Shown here: positions 34,295-43,670 of the stretch, one piece after another
Position numbering within the stretch: the stretch's first letter is position 1
Layout: every line of letters starts with the position of its first letter
Assembly (NCBI RefSeq): GCF_020080045.1
Contig: NZ_CP083451.1
Span: forward strand, 124,001-188,000
Reading direction: 5' to 3'
Length of the DNA stretch: 64,000 nucleotides
From: Comamonas odontotermitis
GTDB taxonomy: Bacteria; Pseudomonadota; Gammaproteobacteria; Burkholderiales; Burkholderiaceae_C
Notes under the pieces: generated by a model
What the model saw: only the letters and a program-made list of their open reading frames with translations
Told to the model about the DNA's origin: nothing
Database searches by the model: none
Translations under genes and position numbers: made by a program

Positions 34295-36016
34295 TCATTC
34301 CTGCAGATGCAAACTGGCGCCGAGGATAGCGGCGATCTGCGCCTTGGCAAGGGGAGAAGCACCAATCACACCCATGCTGCAGTCCGCGCTGAGGCGGCTG
34401 GCCACAAAGGCATCGGCGCGGGTACTGTCCGCATACTGCCGCATGAGGCCCGCCTGTGTCACCAGCACGAGCTGCTGCACCCATTGGCGTGCCTGCGCCT
34501 GCTGTGCCCAGGCGTCGTGCTCGAAGGTGTGCCACTGGCGTTGCAAGCGCTGCAGGGCCTGTTGAACAGGTACGTCATCCGCTGCCATGGTCTGCAATGC
34601 ATTCCATAGCGCATCGCGCTGATCGGGTGAGCGCTGCAGGGCTTTGAGCACATCCAGGCACATCACATTGCCCGAGCCTTCCCAGATCGAATTGACCGGT
34701 GTTTCGCGGTAGAGGCGTGCCAGCGCGGAGCTTTCGATATAGCCGTTGCCGCCCAGTACTTCCATGGCCTCGGCGCTGCAGGTGATGGCGCGTTTGCAGA
34801 CCCAGAACTTGGCCGCTGGCGTCATGATGCGCTGCCAGGCCTGCGCGGCTGGTTTGTCGGGGACGCTGCTGTCTTCAAATGCCTGCGCCAGTTGCATGGC
34901 CAGCAGCAGCGCGGCTTCGCTCTCCAGCGCCAGGTCTGCCAGCACCGATTGCATCAACGGCTGCTCGACCAGCGCCGCGCCAAATGCCTGCCTGTGCCGG
35001 GTGGACCACAGCGCCTGCGCCGTGGCCTGGCGCAGCAGGGCGCTGCTGCCCAGAACGCAGCACAGCCGTGTGATCGTGGCCATCTCCATGATGGTGGCAA
35101 TGCCTCGGCCTTCCTCACCCACCAGCACCCCATAGGCATCGTCAAACACCACTTCGCTGCTGGCGTTGCTGCGGTTGCCCACCTTGTCTTTAAGGCGTTG
35201 CACCAGCACGATGTTGCGCGTGCCATCAGGCCGCCAGCGCGGTACCCAGAAACAGGCCAGCGGCGCGTGCAGGGCACCGGCATCGCCCGGGCCGTCTGCC
35301 ATGCGCGCCACCACCAGGTGCGCATCGGCCGTCGGGACCGAATAGAACCATTTGTGGCCCTGCAGCCGGTACGCCGCACCACGTCCGCCGTGCCCCGATT
35401 CATTCATGGGGTAGGCGACTGTGGTGTTGCTGCGCACGTCCGAACCGCCTTGCTTTTCGGTCATGCCCATGCCCACCCACAGCGCGGTCTTCTCGGCCAG
35501 TGGCGCATCGCGTTCGTCATGGCGGGTGCTGGTGATGCCGCGCTCTATCTGAGCCCATAGCGCTGGCTCTTTGCGCAGCACGGGGATGGCGGCTGTCGTC
35601 ATGGTGGCGGGGCACAGGCTGCCGGCTTCGGCCTGGCCGTGCAGGTAAAAGCCTGCGGCCCAGGCACTCCAGCGGCCGCGCAGCCCATCAGCGGACGACT
35701 CGCCGGAAAACGGCATGTCGATCAGCTGTTGCGATCGGTAGTGGGCCAGCACACGGTGCCATGCGGGGTGGAACTCCACCTGATCAATCCGCCGTCCACG
35801 TGCATCCCACTGCTGCAATTGCGGTGTGTGGCGGTTGGCCTGGCTGGCCCATTGTGCAAACTCCGTGCTGCCCACGGTACGTGCGTGCTGCTGCAGGCCC
35901 GGCAGCCAGGCTTGTGCCTGAGCGCGCTCCAGGGCAGCTTGCAACGCAGGATCGCTGCCCAGCGGATCGTAGTCGACCAGCTCATCTACCAGGTTGTCCG
36001 TGTCGCGCTGTGCCAT
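34295..36016 (-). CDS. aidB: AidB-like acyl-CoA dehydrogenase
   Basis: Predicted 573-aa flavoprotein related to AidB, the alkylation-response member of the acyl-CoA dehydrogenase superfamily, and to isovaleryl-CoA dehydrogenases. The N-terminal adaptive-response domain ([17 protein letters not shown], then [24 protein letters not shown]) is typical of Aid[23 protein letters not shown] is its FAD/substrate loop, and [44 protein letters not shown] is the C-terminal hallmark. Roles proposed for AidB include binding DNA and protecting it from alkylation. It lies 13 bases upstream of sdaA on the same strand. Confidence 0.88.
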   Translation of the reverse strand: MAQRDTDNLVDELVDYDPLGSDPALQAALERAQAQAWLPGLQQHARTVGSTEFAQWASQANRHTPQLQQWDARGRRIDQVEFHPAWHRVLAHYRSQQLIDMPFSGESSADGLRGRWSAWAAGFYLHGQAEAGSLCPATMTTAAIPVLRKEPALWAQIERGITSTRHDERDAPLAEKTALWVGMGMTEKQGGSDVRSNTTVAYPMNESGHGGRGAAYRLQGHKWFYSVPTADAHLVVARMADGPGDAGALHAPLACFWVPRWRPDGTRNIVLVQRLKDKVGNRSNASSEVVFDDAYGVLVGEEGRGIATIMEMATITRLCCVLGSSALLRQATAQALWSTRHRQAFGAALVEQPLMQSVLADLALESEAALLLAMQLAQAFEDSSVPDKPAAQAWQRIMTPAAKFWVCKRAITCSAEAMEVLGGNGYIESSALARLYRETPVNSIWEGSGNVMCLDVLKALQRSPDQRDALWNALQTMAADDVPVQQALQRLQRQWHTFEHDAWAQQAQARQWVQQLVLVTQAGLMRQYADSTRADAFVASRLSADCSMGVIGASPLAKAQIAAILGASLHLQE

Positions 36017-36084
36017 GGCTGCTCTCCAGATGCGATGACCCCATTCTAGGAACCACGTTGCCTTATGGCAAAGCGCAAAGCCCG

Positions 36085-36888
36085 TCAGGCGTTGGGGTGC
36101 AGGCGGTCCAGGCGCAGACGCTGGCGGTCATCGCCCAGGGGGCGTGTGGCAAGCAGCACACTCCCTGCCGCTGCCAAACCGCCCGCAAAGGTCAGCAGAA
36201 ACAGAAGCAAGATCTGGTACTTGGCGGCTTCCAGCGGGTCCATGCCGCCCAGAATCTGGCCCGTCATGATGCCGGGCAAGGTGATCAGGCCAGCAGCCGT
36301 CATCTGGTTGATGATGGGAATCAGCCCCCGGCGAATGGCGGCACGGGTATGTGGCGCCATGGCGCGGCGAAACGGCACGCCTAGCGCGAGCTGCGCTTCA
36401 ATGGAAGCACGGCCCTGGCGCACGCCATCGAAAAAACTGTCCAGCCCCAGGCTTGCCGCGTTGAGTACGCTGCCCAGCACGATGCCCATCAGCGGAATGG
36501 CATAGCGCGCATCGAACCAGGGTTCGGGTCGCACTGCCGTCAGCAGCGCGAGGATGACGGTGGACAGGCTCGACAACGCCACCACAAGCCCGGCAATCTG
36601 GTAGTTGCCACCTCGGGACAGTCGCTGGTGCGGGCGCACGGCCACTTCACGCGCCGCTGCGGCAATCATCACGCAGACCACCACCAAGGTCGCGGCAGGC
36701 GACGCGTGCTGGAACACGAGGCGCAGCACATAGCCCACCAGCAGCAACTGCACCACCATGCGCAGCGAGGCCCACATTACCTGACGCTCCAGCTGCAGCC
36801 GCATGGCCCATGATGCACCGGTGGCCAGTAGCACCAGCAACGCTCCCACCAGCAGATCGGTGGCTTGCAATTGGATTGCCTGGTTCAT
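36085..36888 (-). CDS. fetB: ABC transporter permease FetB (iron export)
   Basis: Predicted 267-aa inner-membrane permease of the UPF0014/YbbM family. At least six hydrophobic segments are visible, among them LLVGALLVLLATGASWAM, MVVQLLLVGYVLRLVF, TLVVVCVMIAAAAREVAV, IAGLVVALSSLSTVILALL and ILLLFLLTFAGGLAAAGSVLLA. The conserved central sequence is RRGLIPIINQMTAAGLITLPGIMTGQILGGMDPLEAAKYQ. In E. coli, FetAB exports iron and lessens oxidative stress. The gene overlaps fetA by 4 bases, so the two are co-translated. Confidence 0.87.
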   Translation of the reverse strand: MNQAIQLQATDLLVGALLVLLATGASWAMRLQLERQVMWASLRMVVQLLLVGYVLRLVFQHASPAATLVVVCVMIAAAAREVAVRPHQRLSRGGNYQIAGLVVALSSLSTVILALLTAVRPEPWFDARYAIPLMGIVLGSVLNAASLGLDSFFDGVRQGRASIEAQLALGVPFRRAMAPHTRAAIRRGLIPIINQMTAAGLITLPGIMTGQILGGMDPLEAAKYQILLLFLLTFAGGLAAAGSVLLATRPLGDDRQRLRLDRLHPNA

Positions 36889-37523
36889 TGGACAGTCTCC
36901 ATGGGCGTCAGCTGCCGCTCATGCAGTCGCAGGCAGCGGCTTGCCACCCGTGATGCCTGGGGATGCGAGTGCGTCACCCATACTACGCTCAGGCCTTGTT
37001 GTTGGTGGCTGCGCAGCAGTTGCTCGACGGCGAGGATGGAATCTTCGTCCAGTGCTGCGGTGGGCTCATCCAGCAGCAGCACCTGCGGTTTGCGCACCAG
37101 CCCGCGCAGCAGCGCCAGCCGTTGGCGCTCGCCGGTCGAGAGTTGCGCAACAGGAATGTCGATGAACCCATGGCGCAGACCCAACTGCGCCGCCAGTTGC
37201 AGCAATTGTGCTTGGCTATCTGGCGGAAAATGCGCCATCACAGATTCCGCCCACCAGGCGGGCTCTGCTGCCAGATACATCACCTGCTGGCGCCAGGCCG
37301 GTCCGCTGAACTGGCTGCGAGGCTGTCCATTGAGCAGCACCTGCCCGCTACCAGGATCCAGATCGGCAATCAGCCGCAGCAGGACCGACTTGCCAGCGCC
37401 CGATGCGCCCATGATGGCGAGGCATTCCCCGGCTTGCAGATCCAGTGTGCAGGGGCCTGCGATGGGGCTTTGCAGTGCCCGCAGTGACAGTCGGGGCGGT
37501 ATGAGGGCATAACCAGTAGGCAT
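36885..37523 (-). CDS. fetA: ABC transporter ATPase FetA (iron export)
   Basis: Predicted 212-aa cytosolic ABC ATPase paired with FetB. Walker A is GASGAGKSVLLRLIADLDPGSG (about residues 35-56). The signature is LSTGERQRLALLRGLV, and Walker B is VLLLDEPTAALDEDS, with the switch His in VVWVTHSHPQASRVASRCLRL. The length and pairing with a UPF0014 permease match E. coli YbbL/FetA. It precedes fetB and follows recQ by about 17 bases on the same strand, suggesting a recQ-fetA-fetB transcription unit. Confidence 0.88.
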   Translation of the reverse strand: MPTGYALIPPRLSLRALQSPIAGPCTLDLQAGECLAIMGASGAGKSVLLRLIADLDPGSGQVLLNGQPRSQFSGPAWRQQVMYLAAEPAWWAESVMAHFPPDSQAQLLQLAAQLGLRHGFIDIPVAQLSTGERQRLALLRGLVRKPQVLLLDEPTAALDEDSILAVEQLLRSHQQQGLSVVWVTHSHPQASRVASRCLRLHERQLTPMETVQ

Positions 37524-37540
37524 GGTTACTGAGTGTATGC

Positions 37541-39466
37541 CTAGCTTTGCACTACCTTCAACACAGCCTCTCCATACGCTTCCAGCTTTTTCACACCAAT
37601 GCCGCTGATACCATGCAGTTCGTCCAGGGATTGCGGGTTGCGCTGGGCAATGGCGGCCAGCGTGGCGTCGGCGAAAACGACGTAGGCCGGAACATTGTGT
37701 TCCTTGGCGATTTCAGTGCGCCAGGCCTTGAGGTTGATGAAGCGCACCTGCTCATCGGGCCCCAGGTTCTGGGCTGCGGCGGCGGGGTTGGTGCTGCGCG
37801 TGCGGCTGCGGCTGGTCTTGGCGGCACTGGCTTCGCGCAGTTGCACGGCTTGCTCGCCGCGCAGCACGGCGCGTGAGCCGTCGCACAGGGTCAGGGTTTC
37901 AAAGCTGTAGCCGGCGTCGGTGTGCACCTTCTGGGTGGCGAGGGCGCCAACCGCCAGCAGCTGGCGCAGCACGCCTCGCAGCTGGCTTTCGCTGTACATG
38001 TCGCCCAGGCCGTAGGTCGACAGTTTGTCGTGGCCGAACTGGCGCACCTTGTCGGTGTCCTTGCCGCGCACGATGTCGATGATGTGGCTGGTGCCGAAGG
38101 TGATGTCACTGGCCTCGTGTGCGCGGTAGATGGTGGACAGCAGCTTGCGTGCGGCGTCGGTGCCGTCCCAGGTCTTGGGTGGCTGGATGCAGTTGTCGCA
38201 ACTGCCACACGTGTAGCGCGGTGCCTTGTCCGAGGTGGCAGCAGCCAGTTCCGGATGCGCGGAATCGCGGTCACCGCCGGTGCCGTACTGTTCTCCGAAA
38301 TAGGCGAGCAGGCGCACACGGCGGCAGTCGGTGGCTTCGGCCAGGGCGAGCAGGGCATCGAGTTTGCCGCGCATCACCTGCTTGAAGGTGTCATCTGCCG
38401 GGCTGTCGTCGATCATGCGACGCTGGTTGACCACATCCTGCAGGCCATAGGCCATCCAGGCGTCTGCTGGCAGGCCGTCGCGGCCGCCGCGACCGGTTTC
38501 CTGGTAATAGCTTTCGATGTTCTTGGGCATGTCCACATGGGCCACAAACCGCACATCGGGCTTGTTGATGCCCATGCCGAAGGCGATGGTGGCCACCATG
38601 ACGATGCCGTCTTCGCGCAGAAAGCGGTGCTGGTGCAGTTGGCGCGTTTCGGGTGGCAGGCCGGCATGGTAGGGCAGGGCGCTGATGCCCGCCTGGTTCA
38701 ATGCGTCTGCCAGCTCTTCCACCTTGCGGCGCGACTGGCAGTACACCACACCGGCTTCTCCGTCGTGCTCATGCTCGATGAAGCGCAGCAGCTGTGTCGT
38801 CGCGTCCTTTTTTTCGACGATGGTGTAGCGGATGTTGGGCCGGTCAAAGCTGCTGATGAACTGCCGGGCGTCTTCGAGCTGCAGGCGCTCGACGATATCG
38901 GCACGCGTCAGCGAATCGGCGGTGGCGGTAAGCGCGATGCGCGGCACACCGGCATAGCGCTCGTGCAGCACCGTGAGTTCGCGGTATTCGGGGCGAAAGT
39001 CGTGGCCCCACTGGCTCACGCAATGCGCTTCGTCGATGGCAAACAGTGCCAGCTTGCCCATGGCGTGCAGCTCGTCCAGCAGGCCCAAAAAGCGCGGTGT
39101 GTTCAGGCGTTCGGGCGCCACGTACAGCAAGGTATAGCCGCCCGACAGCAACTGCATCTCGACATCGCGTGTCTGGTCGTAATCCAGCGTGGAATTGAGG
39201 AAGGCAGCCTCCACTCCCACCTCGTGCATGCTGCTGACCTGGTCCTGCATCAGCGCAATCAGCGGCGAGATGACGATGGTCGTGCCCTGGTCCTTCTGCT
39301 GGCGCACGATGGCCGGAATCTGGTAGCACAGGCTTTTGCCGCCGCCCGTGGGCATCAGCACCAGCGCATCACCACCACCGATCACGTGCTCGACGATGGC
39401 CTGCTGTGATCCACGGAAATGCTCATAACCAAAGGCGTCCTGCAGGACGGTGTGGGCAAGGGACAA
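37541..39466 (-). CDS. recQ: ATP-dependent DNA helicase RecQ
   Basis: Predicted 641-aa 3'-5' DNA helicase in RecF-pathway recombination and fork repair. Motif 0 is [17 protein letters not shown]. Walker A is [15 protein letters not shown], motif [19 protein letters not shown], motif [10 protein letters not shown], and motif [12 protein letters not shown]. The zinc domain is [12 protein letters not shown]...CGSCDNC, and an RQC winged helix follows. The C-terminal HRDC domain is [30 protein letters not shown]...[16 protein letters not shown]. Length and order match E. coli RecQ. It is divergent from metH across a region with a dispersed repeat. Confidence 0.96.
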   Translation of the reverse strand: MSLAHTVLQDAFGYEHFRGSQQAIVEHVIGGGDALVLMPTGGGKSLCYQIPAIVRQQKDQGTTIVISPLIALMQDQVSSMHEVGVEAAFLNSTLDYDQTRDVEMQLLSGGYTLLYVAPERLNTPRFLGLLDELHAMGKLALFAIDEAHCVSQWGHDFRPEYRELTVLHERYAGVPRIALTATADSLTRADIVERLQLEDARQFISSFDRPNIRYTIVEKKDATTQLLRFIEHEHDGEAGVVYCQSRRKVEELADALNQAGISALPYHAGLPPETRQLHQHRFLREDGIVMVATIAFGMGINKPDVRFVAHVDMPKNIESYYQETGRGGRDGLPADAWMAYGLQDVVNQRRMIDDSPADDTFKQVMRGKLDALLALAEATDCRRVRLLAYFGEQYGTGGDRDSAHPELAAATSDKAPRYTCGSCDNCIQPPKTWDGTDAARKLLSTIYRAHEASDITFGTSHIIDIVRGKDTDKVRQFGHDKLSTYGLGDMYSESQLRGVLRQLLAVGALATQKVHTDAGYSFETLTLCDGSRAVLRGEQAVQLREASAAKTSRSRTRSTNPAAAAQNLGPDEQVRFINLKAWRTEIAKEHNVPAYVVFADATLAAIAQRNPQSLDELHGISGIGVKKLEAYGEAVLKVVQS

Positions 39467-39474
39467 GGTATTCT

Positions 39475-39524
39475 CAAAAATGATAGCTACTTGCGCTTAC
39501 CAGTTGTGCGCCAAATGCTAAAAA
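39475..39524. repeat. Dispersed intergenic repeat, copy between recQ and metH
   Basis: TCAAAAATGATAGCTACTTG followed by GCGCTTACCAG, TGTGCGCC and AATGCTAAAAAG, containing AAAATGATAGCT and GCGC blocks and a weak inverted structure. It lies in the divergent promoter region. Confidence 0.5.
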
Positions 39525-39619
39525 GACTCAGATTCTGGCGATCATGCCAGCCACCGGCATTGTAGGTGCTTGGACCCGATGGCCTGCGGCGCGAGAAGGC
39601 CAACCGTACAATTGCTGCC

Positions 39620-40684
39620 ATGCAACAGCCAGCCTACACCCGCGCAAAAGAACTGCCCGCCACCCTTGCCAAGCGCCTTGTCATCCTCGACGGCGCGATG
39701 GGAACCATGATTCAGCGTTTCAAGCTGGGTGAAGTACAGTACCGAGGTGAAGGCTACCGCGGCGCTGAAGGTGCAGGTGAGCGCTTCCAGGACTTTGCCC
39801 ACGATGTGAAGGGCAACAATGAGCTGCTGTCGATCACCCGCCCCGATGTGATTCGTGACATCCACGAAAAGTACCTGGCCGCTGGTGCCGACCTGATTGA
39901 GACCAACACCTTTGGCGCAACCACGATTGCGCAAGAGGATTACCACATGGCCGATCTGGCCTATGAGATGAATCTCAAGAGCGCCCGGCTGGCGCGGGCC
40001 GCCTGCGACAAATACAGCACGCCAGACCATCCGCGATACGTGGCAGGTGCCCTGGGCCCTACGCCCAAGACGGCGTCGATCAGCCCCGATGTAAACGACC
40101 CCGGTGCGCGCAACGTTACCTTCGAAGCCCTGCGCCAGGCCTATCTCGAGCAGACACTGGCGCTGATCGAAGGCGGTGCCGATGTGATCCTGGTCGAGAC
40201 GATTTTCGACACCCTCAACGCCAAGGCCGCGCTGTTTGCGGTGGACGAAGCGTTTGAGCAGACCGGCGAGCGCCTACCCATCATGATCAGCGGCACGGTG
40301 ACCGATGCCTCGGGCCGAATTCTCTCCGGGCAGACCGTGACGGCCTTCTGGCACAGCGTGCGTCACGCCAATCCGCTTTCGGTGGGCCTGAACTGCGCAT
40401 TGGGTGCCACCTTGATGCGCCCCTACGTGCAAGAGCTGGCCAAGGCTGCGCCTGATACCTTCATCAGCTGCTATCCCAATGCAGGCCTGCCCAACCCCAT
40501 GAGCGACACCGGCTTTGACGAAACGCCGGAGATCACGAGCCGCCTGGTGCACGAGTTTGCTGCTGAAGGCCTGGTCAACATCGTGGGTGGCTGCTGCGGC
40601 ACTACGCCTGACCACATTGGCGCCATTGCCAAGGCGGTACAGGCAACGACTACGCGCCGCCTGTTTTATCCGGCAGAGGCTTGA
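39620..40684 (+). CDS. metH: Methionine synthase, homocysteine S-methyltransferase part
   Basis: Predicted 354-aa protein covering only the N-terminal zinc-dependent homocysteine methyltransferase domain of cobalamin-dependent methionine synthase. It has [14 protein letters not shown] at the start, [38 protein letters not shown] and [20 protein letters not shown]. The zinc ligands are the Cys of [11 protein letters not shown] and the pair in [15 protein letters not shown]. Full-length MetH is about 1,230 aa. In many Burkholderiales the pterin/cobalamin/activation part is a separate gene, but it is not next to this one. The stop is immediately followed by the opposite-strand stop of an MBL-fold gene. 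Confidence 0.9.
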   Translation: MQQPAYTRAKELPATLAKRLVILDGAMGTMIQRFKLGEVQYRGEGYRGAEGAGERFQDFAHDVKGNNELLSITRPDVIRDIHEKYLAAGADLIETNTFGATTIAQEDYHMADLAYEMNLKSARLARAACDKYSTPDHPRYVAGALGPTPKTASISPDVNDPGARNVTFEALRQAYLEQTLALIEGGADVILVETIFDTLNAKAALFAVDEAFEQTGERLPIMISGTVTDASGRILSGQTVTAFWHSVRHANPLSVGLNCALGATLMRPYVQELAKAAPDTFISCYPNAGLPNPMSDTGFDETPEITSRLVHEFAAEGLVNIVGGCCGTTPDHIGAIAKAVQATTTRRLFYPAEA

Positions 40685-41698
40685 TCAGCGTGCGCTGCCA
40701 CTGACCGGCGCATATTCCGCAGGTACCCAGCGGTAGGCCTTGCCGTCACGGCCCACGTGCCCGATGCCGGGGAAGGGCAGGTGCGCGCCTGCCAGCCACC
40801 AACGGTGTGCGGCAGCCTGCTCCAGGAGCTGGCGGCGGCTGCGCACGGACTGCGCGTAGTTCTGGTCCGGCTCATAGGTGGCCTGGGGATCGGCAAACTG
40901 CACCGCGTGGTAGTGCACCACATCACCCCACAGCAGCAACTGCTGGCGAGGGTCGGTTGCGCCAGGGGCATTGCCGTCCACTACAAATGCGCTGTGACCT
41001 ACGGTATGGCCCGCGGCAGGCAGGTAGCGCACGCCATCGGGCAGCGCATCGCTGCTGCCAAAGGTGCGGACACGCCCCGCTTGCTGGTACGGCGCCAGCG
41101 CGCGATGCGCCATGCCAAACAATGGTTTGAAGAAGTCCGTGGCTTTGGCCTCGACCGCAGGGTCCTGCCAGTAGGCCAGTTCTTCCTGCTGGATCCAGAC
41201 CCGGGCATTGGGGTAGGCCATCTGGCCATCCGCATCGAGCAGACCGCACAGATGGTCGGGGTGCGCATGCGTCAGCAGAACGTCCTGCACTGCAGCGGGT
41301 GATATGCCTGCTGCCTTCATATGGGTCAGCACCTGGCCCAATTGGGGCCCGAAGCATTGCGCGGTGCCGGTATCTACCAGCAAGGTTTGCGTGCCACGTT
41401 GCACCAGATAGGCGTTGACGGCAGTCTGCAGGCCCTCGGGGGCTTCCGGTACATAGTGCTGCTGCAGCAACCGGTTTGCCCGTGCTGGCGCAATCTGCTT
41501 GAGCTGCTGCCGGGGCAGTGGGACGACTCCGTCGAACAGCGCCAGCACCTGCATCTGGCCGATATTCTGCACATAGTAGCCCGGTGCCTGTGCAAGCGGT
41601 GGTGCGGCTTGGGCCCATGTGCAGGCACCGCCACCGGCCAGGGCGGTCCATAGAGCGGCGTTGCGCAGTGTGCGAGAGAAGGGAGAAAGGAATGGCAT
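40685..41698 (-). CDS. Exported MBL-fold metallo-hydrolase
   Basis: Predicted 337-aa periplasmic metallo-beta-lactamase-fold hydrolase. The signal peptide ends GGGACTWAQAA (about residues 1-32). The zinc motif LLTHAHPDHLCGLLD (H-x-H-x-D-H) is present, with AGHTVGHSAFVVDG supplying a third His and LLLWGDVVHYHAVQFADP the Asp. Relatives include exported lactonases and alkylsulfatase-like enzymes; the substrate is unknown. The next gene upstream is an AraC regulator on the same strand, 144 bases away. The two stops of this gene and metH abut in TGATCA. Confidence 0.84.
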   Translation of the reverse strand: MPFLSPFSRTLRNAALWTALAGGGACTWAQAAPPLAQAPGYYVQNIGQMQVLALFDGVVPLPRQQLKQIAPARANRLLQQHYVPEAPEGLQTAVNAYLVQRGTQTLLVDTGTAQCFGPQLGQVLTHMKAAGISPAAVQDVLLTHAHPDHLCGLLDADGQMAYPNARVWIQQEELAYWQDPAVEAKATDFFKPLFGMAHRALAPYQQAGRVRTFGSSDALPDGVRYLPAAGHTVGHSAFVVDGNAPGATDPRQQLLLWGDVVHYHAVQFADPQATYEPDQNYAQSVRSRRQLLEQAAAHRWWLAGAHLPFPGIGHVGRDGKAYRWVPAEYAPVSGSAR

Positions 41699-41842
41699 CA
41701 ATGGCTCCTGATAAGCCTTGATGGTGCCCGGTGCGGCGTATTTCAGGCGCTCAAGCTGTGGCGCATGGCGCTCACGCAAACCAATCCTGAACGGCCGCTG
41801 CAGGTGTTGCTGGGCCAAGGCATGCGCCTGCGGCTCAACACC

Positions 41843-42673
41843 TCAGTGGTTGCCGATATCTGCAGGACGCAACTGGTAACGCGCCTCAAATTGGCGGCTG
41901 AAGCTTTGCACGGACTGGTAGCCCGCACGCGCCGCCACGGCCTTGATAGGCAAGGCTGTGGTGTAGAGCAACTCCAGCGCATGGCCCATGCGCGCGTCGC
42001 GCAGCACTTGCGATAGCGATGTTCCTTCGGCTGCCAGATGGCGGCGCAGACTGGCGCCACTGAGGTGAAGCGCGGTCTCCACATCTCTAGACAGCCAGGG
42101 GCGGGCCGGAGCCGCTGCGATCAACTGGCGCACGCTATCGGCAAGGCGAGGTGGGGGCGGCGCGAGCAAGGCATGGTGGCCCTGGCGGCACAGCCAGATC
42201 ACCATCTGCACCAGGGCGGCGCGGGCCTGTTCATAGTGCCCCTGGAGCAGCGCGTTGCTCCAGGCATGCAGCGCATCGGCCAGAGAGCCGGCTGGCAGCG
42301 CAATCAGCTGTGTATCGTCAGACCGCAAAGGCTGCGCCCACAGGATGCGGGCCGCATGCAGCACCTCGTCGCACAGGTTCAAGGTGATGGCCAGATAGCG
42401 CTGGCTGACCGGGTCTGGCGCGTTGTGGGCATCGATATGGCAGCGGCCCGTCACCAGGAACACATCTCCCGCTTGCAACTGCACGGTTTGCCGAGTGGTC
42501 GACAGGCGTTTGGCGCCATGCAGCACCAGCCCGAAAATGGGACGATCCACCTGCACGGATTTGACCGTGTGCGGCAATTGGGCCTTGATATGCAGGCATT
42601 CACCGGCAAGCGGACAGTCAGCCAGGGCCTCCAGCTGAGCCATCAGGGCGGCGGATGCTGCCGTGCTATCCAT
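41843..42673 (-). CDS. AraC-family transcriptional regulator
   Basis: Predicted 276-aa regulator. The N-terminal AraC_N-type sensor domain has HTVKSVQVDRPIFGLVLHGAKRL and TVQLQAGDVFLVTGRCHIDAHNAPD. The C-terminal helix-turn-helix pair is LSRDVETALHLSGASLRRHLAAEGTSLSQVLRDARMGHALELL and IKAVAARAGYQSVQSFSRQFEARYQLRP. The ATG at 42673 is taken because it avoids overlap with the upstream GntR stop and opens MDSTAASAAL. It probably controls the exported MBL hydrolase downstream. The effector is unknown. Confidence 0.87.
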   Translation of the reverse strand: MDSTAASAALMAQLEALADCPLAGECLHIKAQLPHTVKSVQVDRPIFGLVLHGAKRLSTTRQTVQLQAGDVFLVTGRCHIDAHNAPDPVSQRYLAITLNLCDEVLHAARILWAQPLRSDDTQLIALPAGSLADALHAWSNALLQGHYEQARAALVQMVIWLCRQGHHALLAPPPPRLADSVRQLIAAAPARPWLSRDVETALHLSGASLRRHLAAEGTSLSQVLRDARMGHALELLYTTALPIKAVAARAGYQSVQSFSRQFEARYQLRPADIGNH

Positions 42674-42680
42674 GACGGGC

Positions 42681-43355
42681 TTACAGCTCCATCCCTGCAT
42701 CGCTCATGCGCCGTGCATATACGCTCAGCACCACGCGCTCGGAATGGGTGAGGTAGTCATGCATCATTTCCGCGGCACGCTTCATGTCGCCGGCTTCAAA
42801 ACGCTCCAGCATGGAGGCATTCATGTCGATATAGGGGGCGTGCAGAAACTCGGCATCGCTCAACATGCCAAAAGCCAGGCGCAGCTCCACCAACAGGTGC
42901 GAGAACAGCGTGTTGAGCCGCTCGCTGTCGGCCAGGGCCACCACGCCTTTGTGAAAGCGCATGTTTGCGGTGCCCACTTCCACCCACTTGCCTGCGGCCC
43001 GCAGTGCGCGCTGCGCATCCACTGCCTCGCGCATTTCCTTGCGCGCCGGGTGCTGCGGAATCGCCTGCGCCAATGCCTGGCATTCGATCATGCGGCGCAC
43101 GCGGTAGATGTCCATGATCGATGCCATGGAGGGGATGGCCACGAACACGCCCCGGTTGGGCACATGGCGCAGCAGGCCTTCCTTGCTCAACAGGCGGAAG
43201 ACTTCGCGCAAAGTGTTGCGCGAGATATCGAGGCTCTCGCTCAGCGCCACCTCGGACAGCCTGGCTCCGGGCTGGAATTCGCCGCGCACGATGCGCTCTC
43301 GGATCTGGTCCGCAACGCGGTCGTTGAGCGACAGGGAAGGCGCAGCAGTGGTCAT
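42681..43355 (-). CDS. GntR-family transcriptional regulator (FadR/FCD type)
   Basis: Predicted 224-aa repressor. The winged helix is VADQIRERIVRGEFQPGARLSEVALSESLDISRNTLREVFRLLSKEGLLRHVPNRGVFVA. The FCD effector domain follows, with IYRVRRMIECQALAQAI, MRFHKGVVALADSERLN and YIDMNASMLERFEAGDMKRAAEMMHDYL, whose acidic and His residues form the usual metal/ligand pocket. It is divergent from the 5-oxoproline operon. Two palindromes of the GntR class (43554-43564 and 43596-43606) sit between them, so it very likely controls DUF969-DUF979-pxpABC-BC. Confidence 0.88.
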   Translation of the reverse strand: MTTAAPSLSLNDRVADQIRERIVRGEFQPGARLSEVALSESLDISRNTLREVFRLLSKEGLLRHVPNRGVFVAIPSMASIMDIYRVRRMIECQALAQAIPQHPARKEMREAVDAQRALRAAGKWVEVGTANMRFHKGVVALADSERLNTLFSHLLVELRLAFGMLSDAEFLHAPYIDMNASMLERFEAGDMKRAAEMMHDYLTHSERVVLSVYARRMSDAGMEL

Positions 43356-43553
43356 GGCAGGGCGAGGGTTGGTAGAAGTCGTTGCCAATGATGATAGCGG
43401 CGCCAGGGCGGGTGAAACGGCTTGAGGGACCGGAGCTGGATGTCGCCGGTATGCACAAAGGCGTGTAAATCCTCTCAATGAGGCCATGCTGTCACACAAA
43501 GATACGGGTTTACCCGGTCAATGGTCTGTGTTTTGTTTGGCTAAACTTTTAAA

Positions 43554-43564
43554 TTGTTCAACAA
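43554..43564. promoter_or_regulatory. Palindrome, candidate GntR operator 1
   Basis: TTGTTCAACAA, an 11-base palindrome in the 315-base divergent gap between the GntR gene and the DUF969 gene. Its centre is 42 bases from a second, nearly identical palindrome. TTGTnnnACAA-like half sites are common for FadR/FCD GntR proteins. Confidence 0.65.
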
Positions 43565-43595
43565 ACATGAATTTGGTAATGCCTATGTTCTTTGG

Positions 43596-43606
43596 TTGTT
43601 GAACAA
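43596..43606. promoter_or_regulatory. Palindrome, candidate GntR operator 2
   Basis: TTGTTGAACAA, differing from operator 1 only at its central base. The 42-base centre spacing equals about four helical turns, so both sites face the same side of the DNA. Confidence 0.65.
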
Positions 43607-43670
43607 AAAAGTGGTGCCCATTTGATGCTTCAGGCGGGTGCCGAACACATAACAAATCTGTGGGTTCTCT

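Noticed and set aside
39467..39619. Possible riboswitch (cobalamin, SAM or SAH) before metH
   Set aside because: No conserved core sequence or stem pattern of those classes is visible. The structure there is explained by a dispersed repeat.
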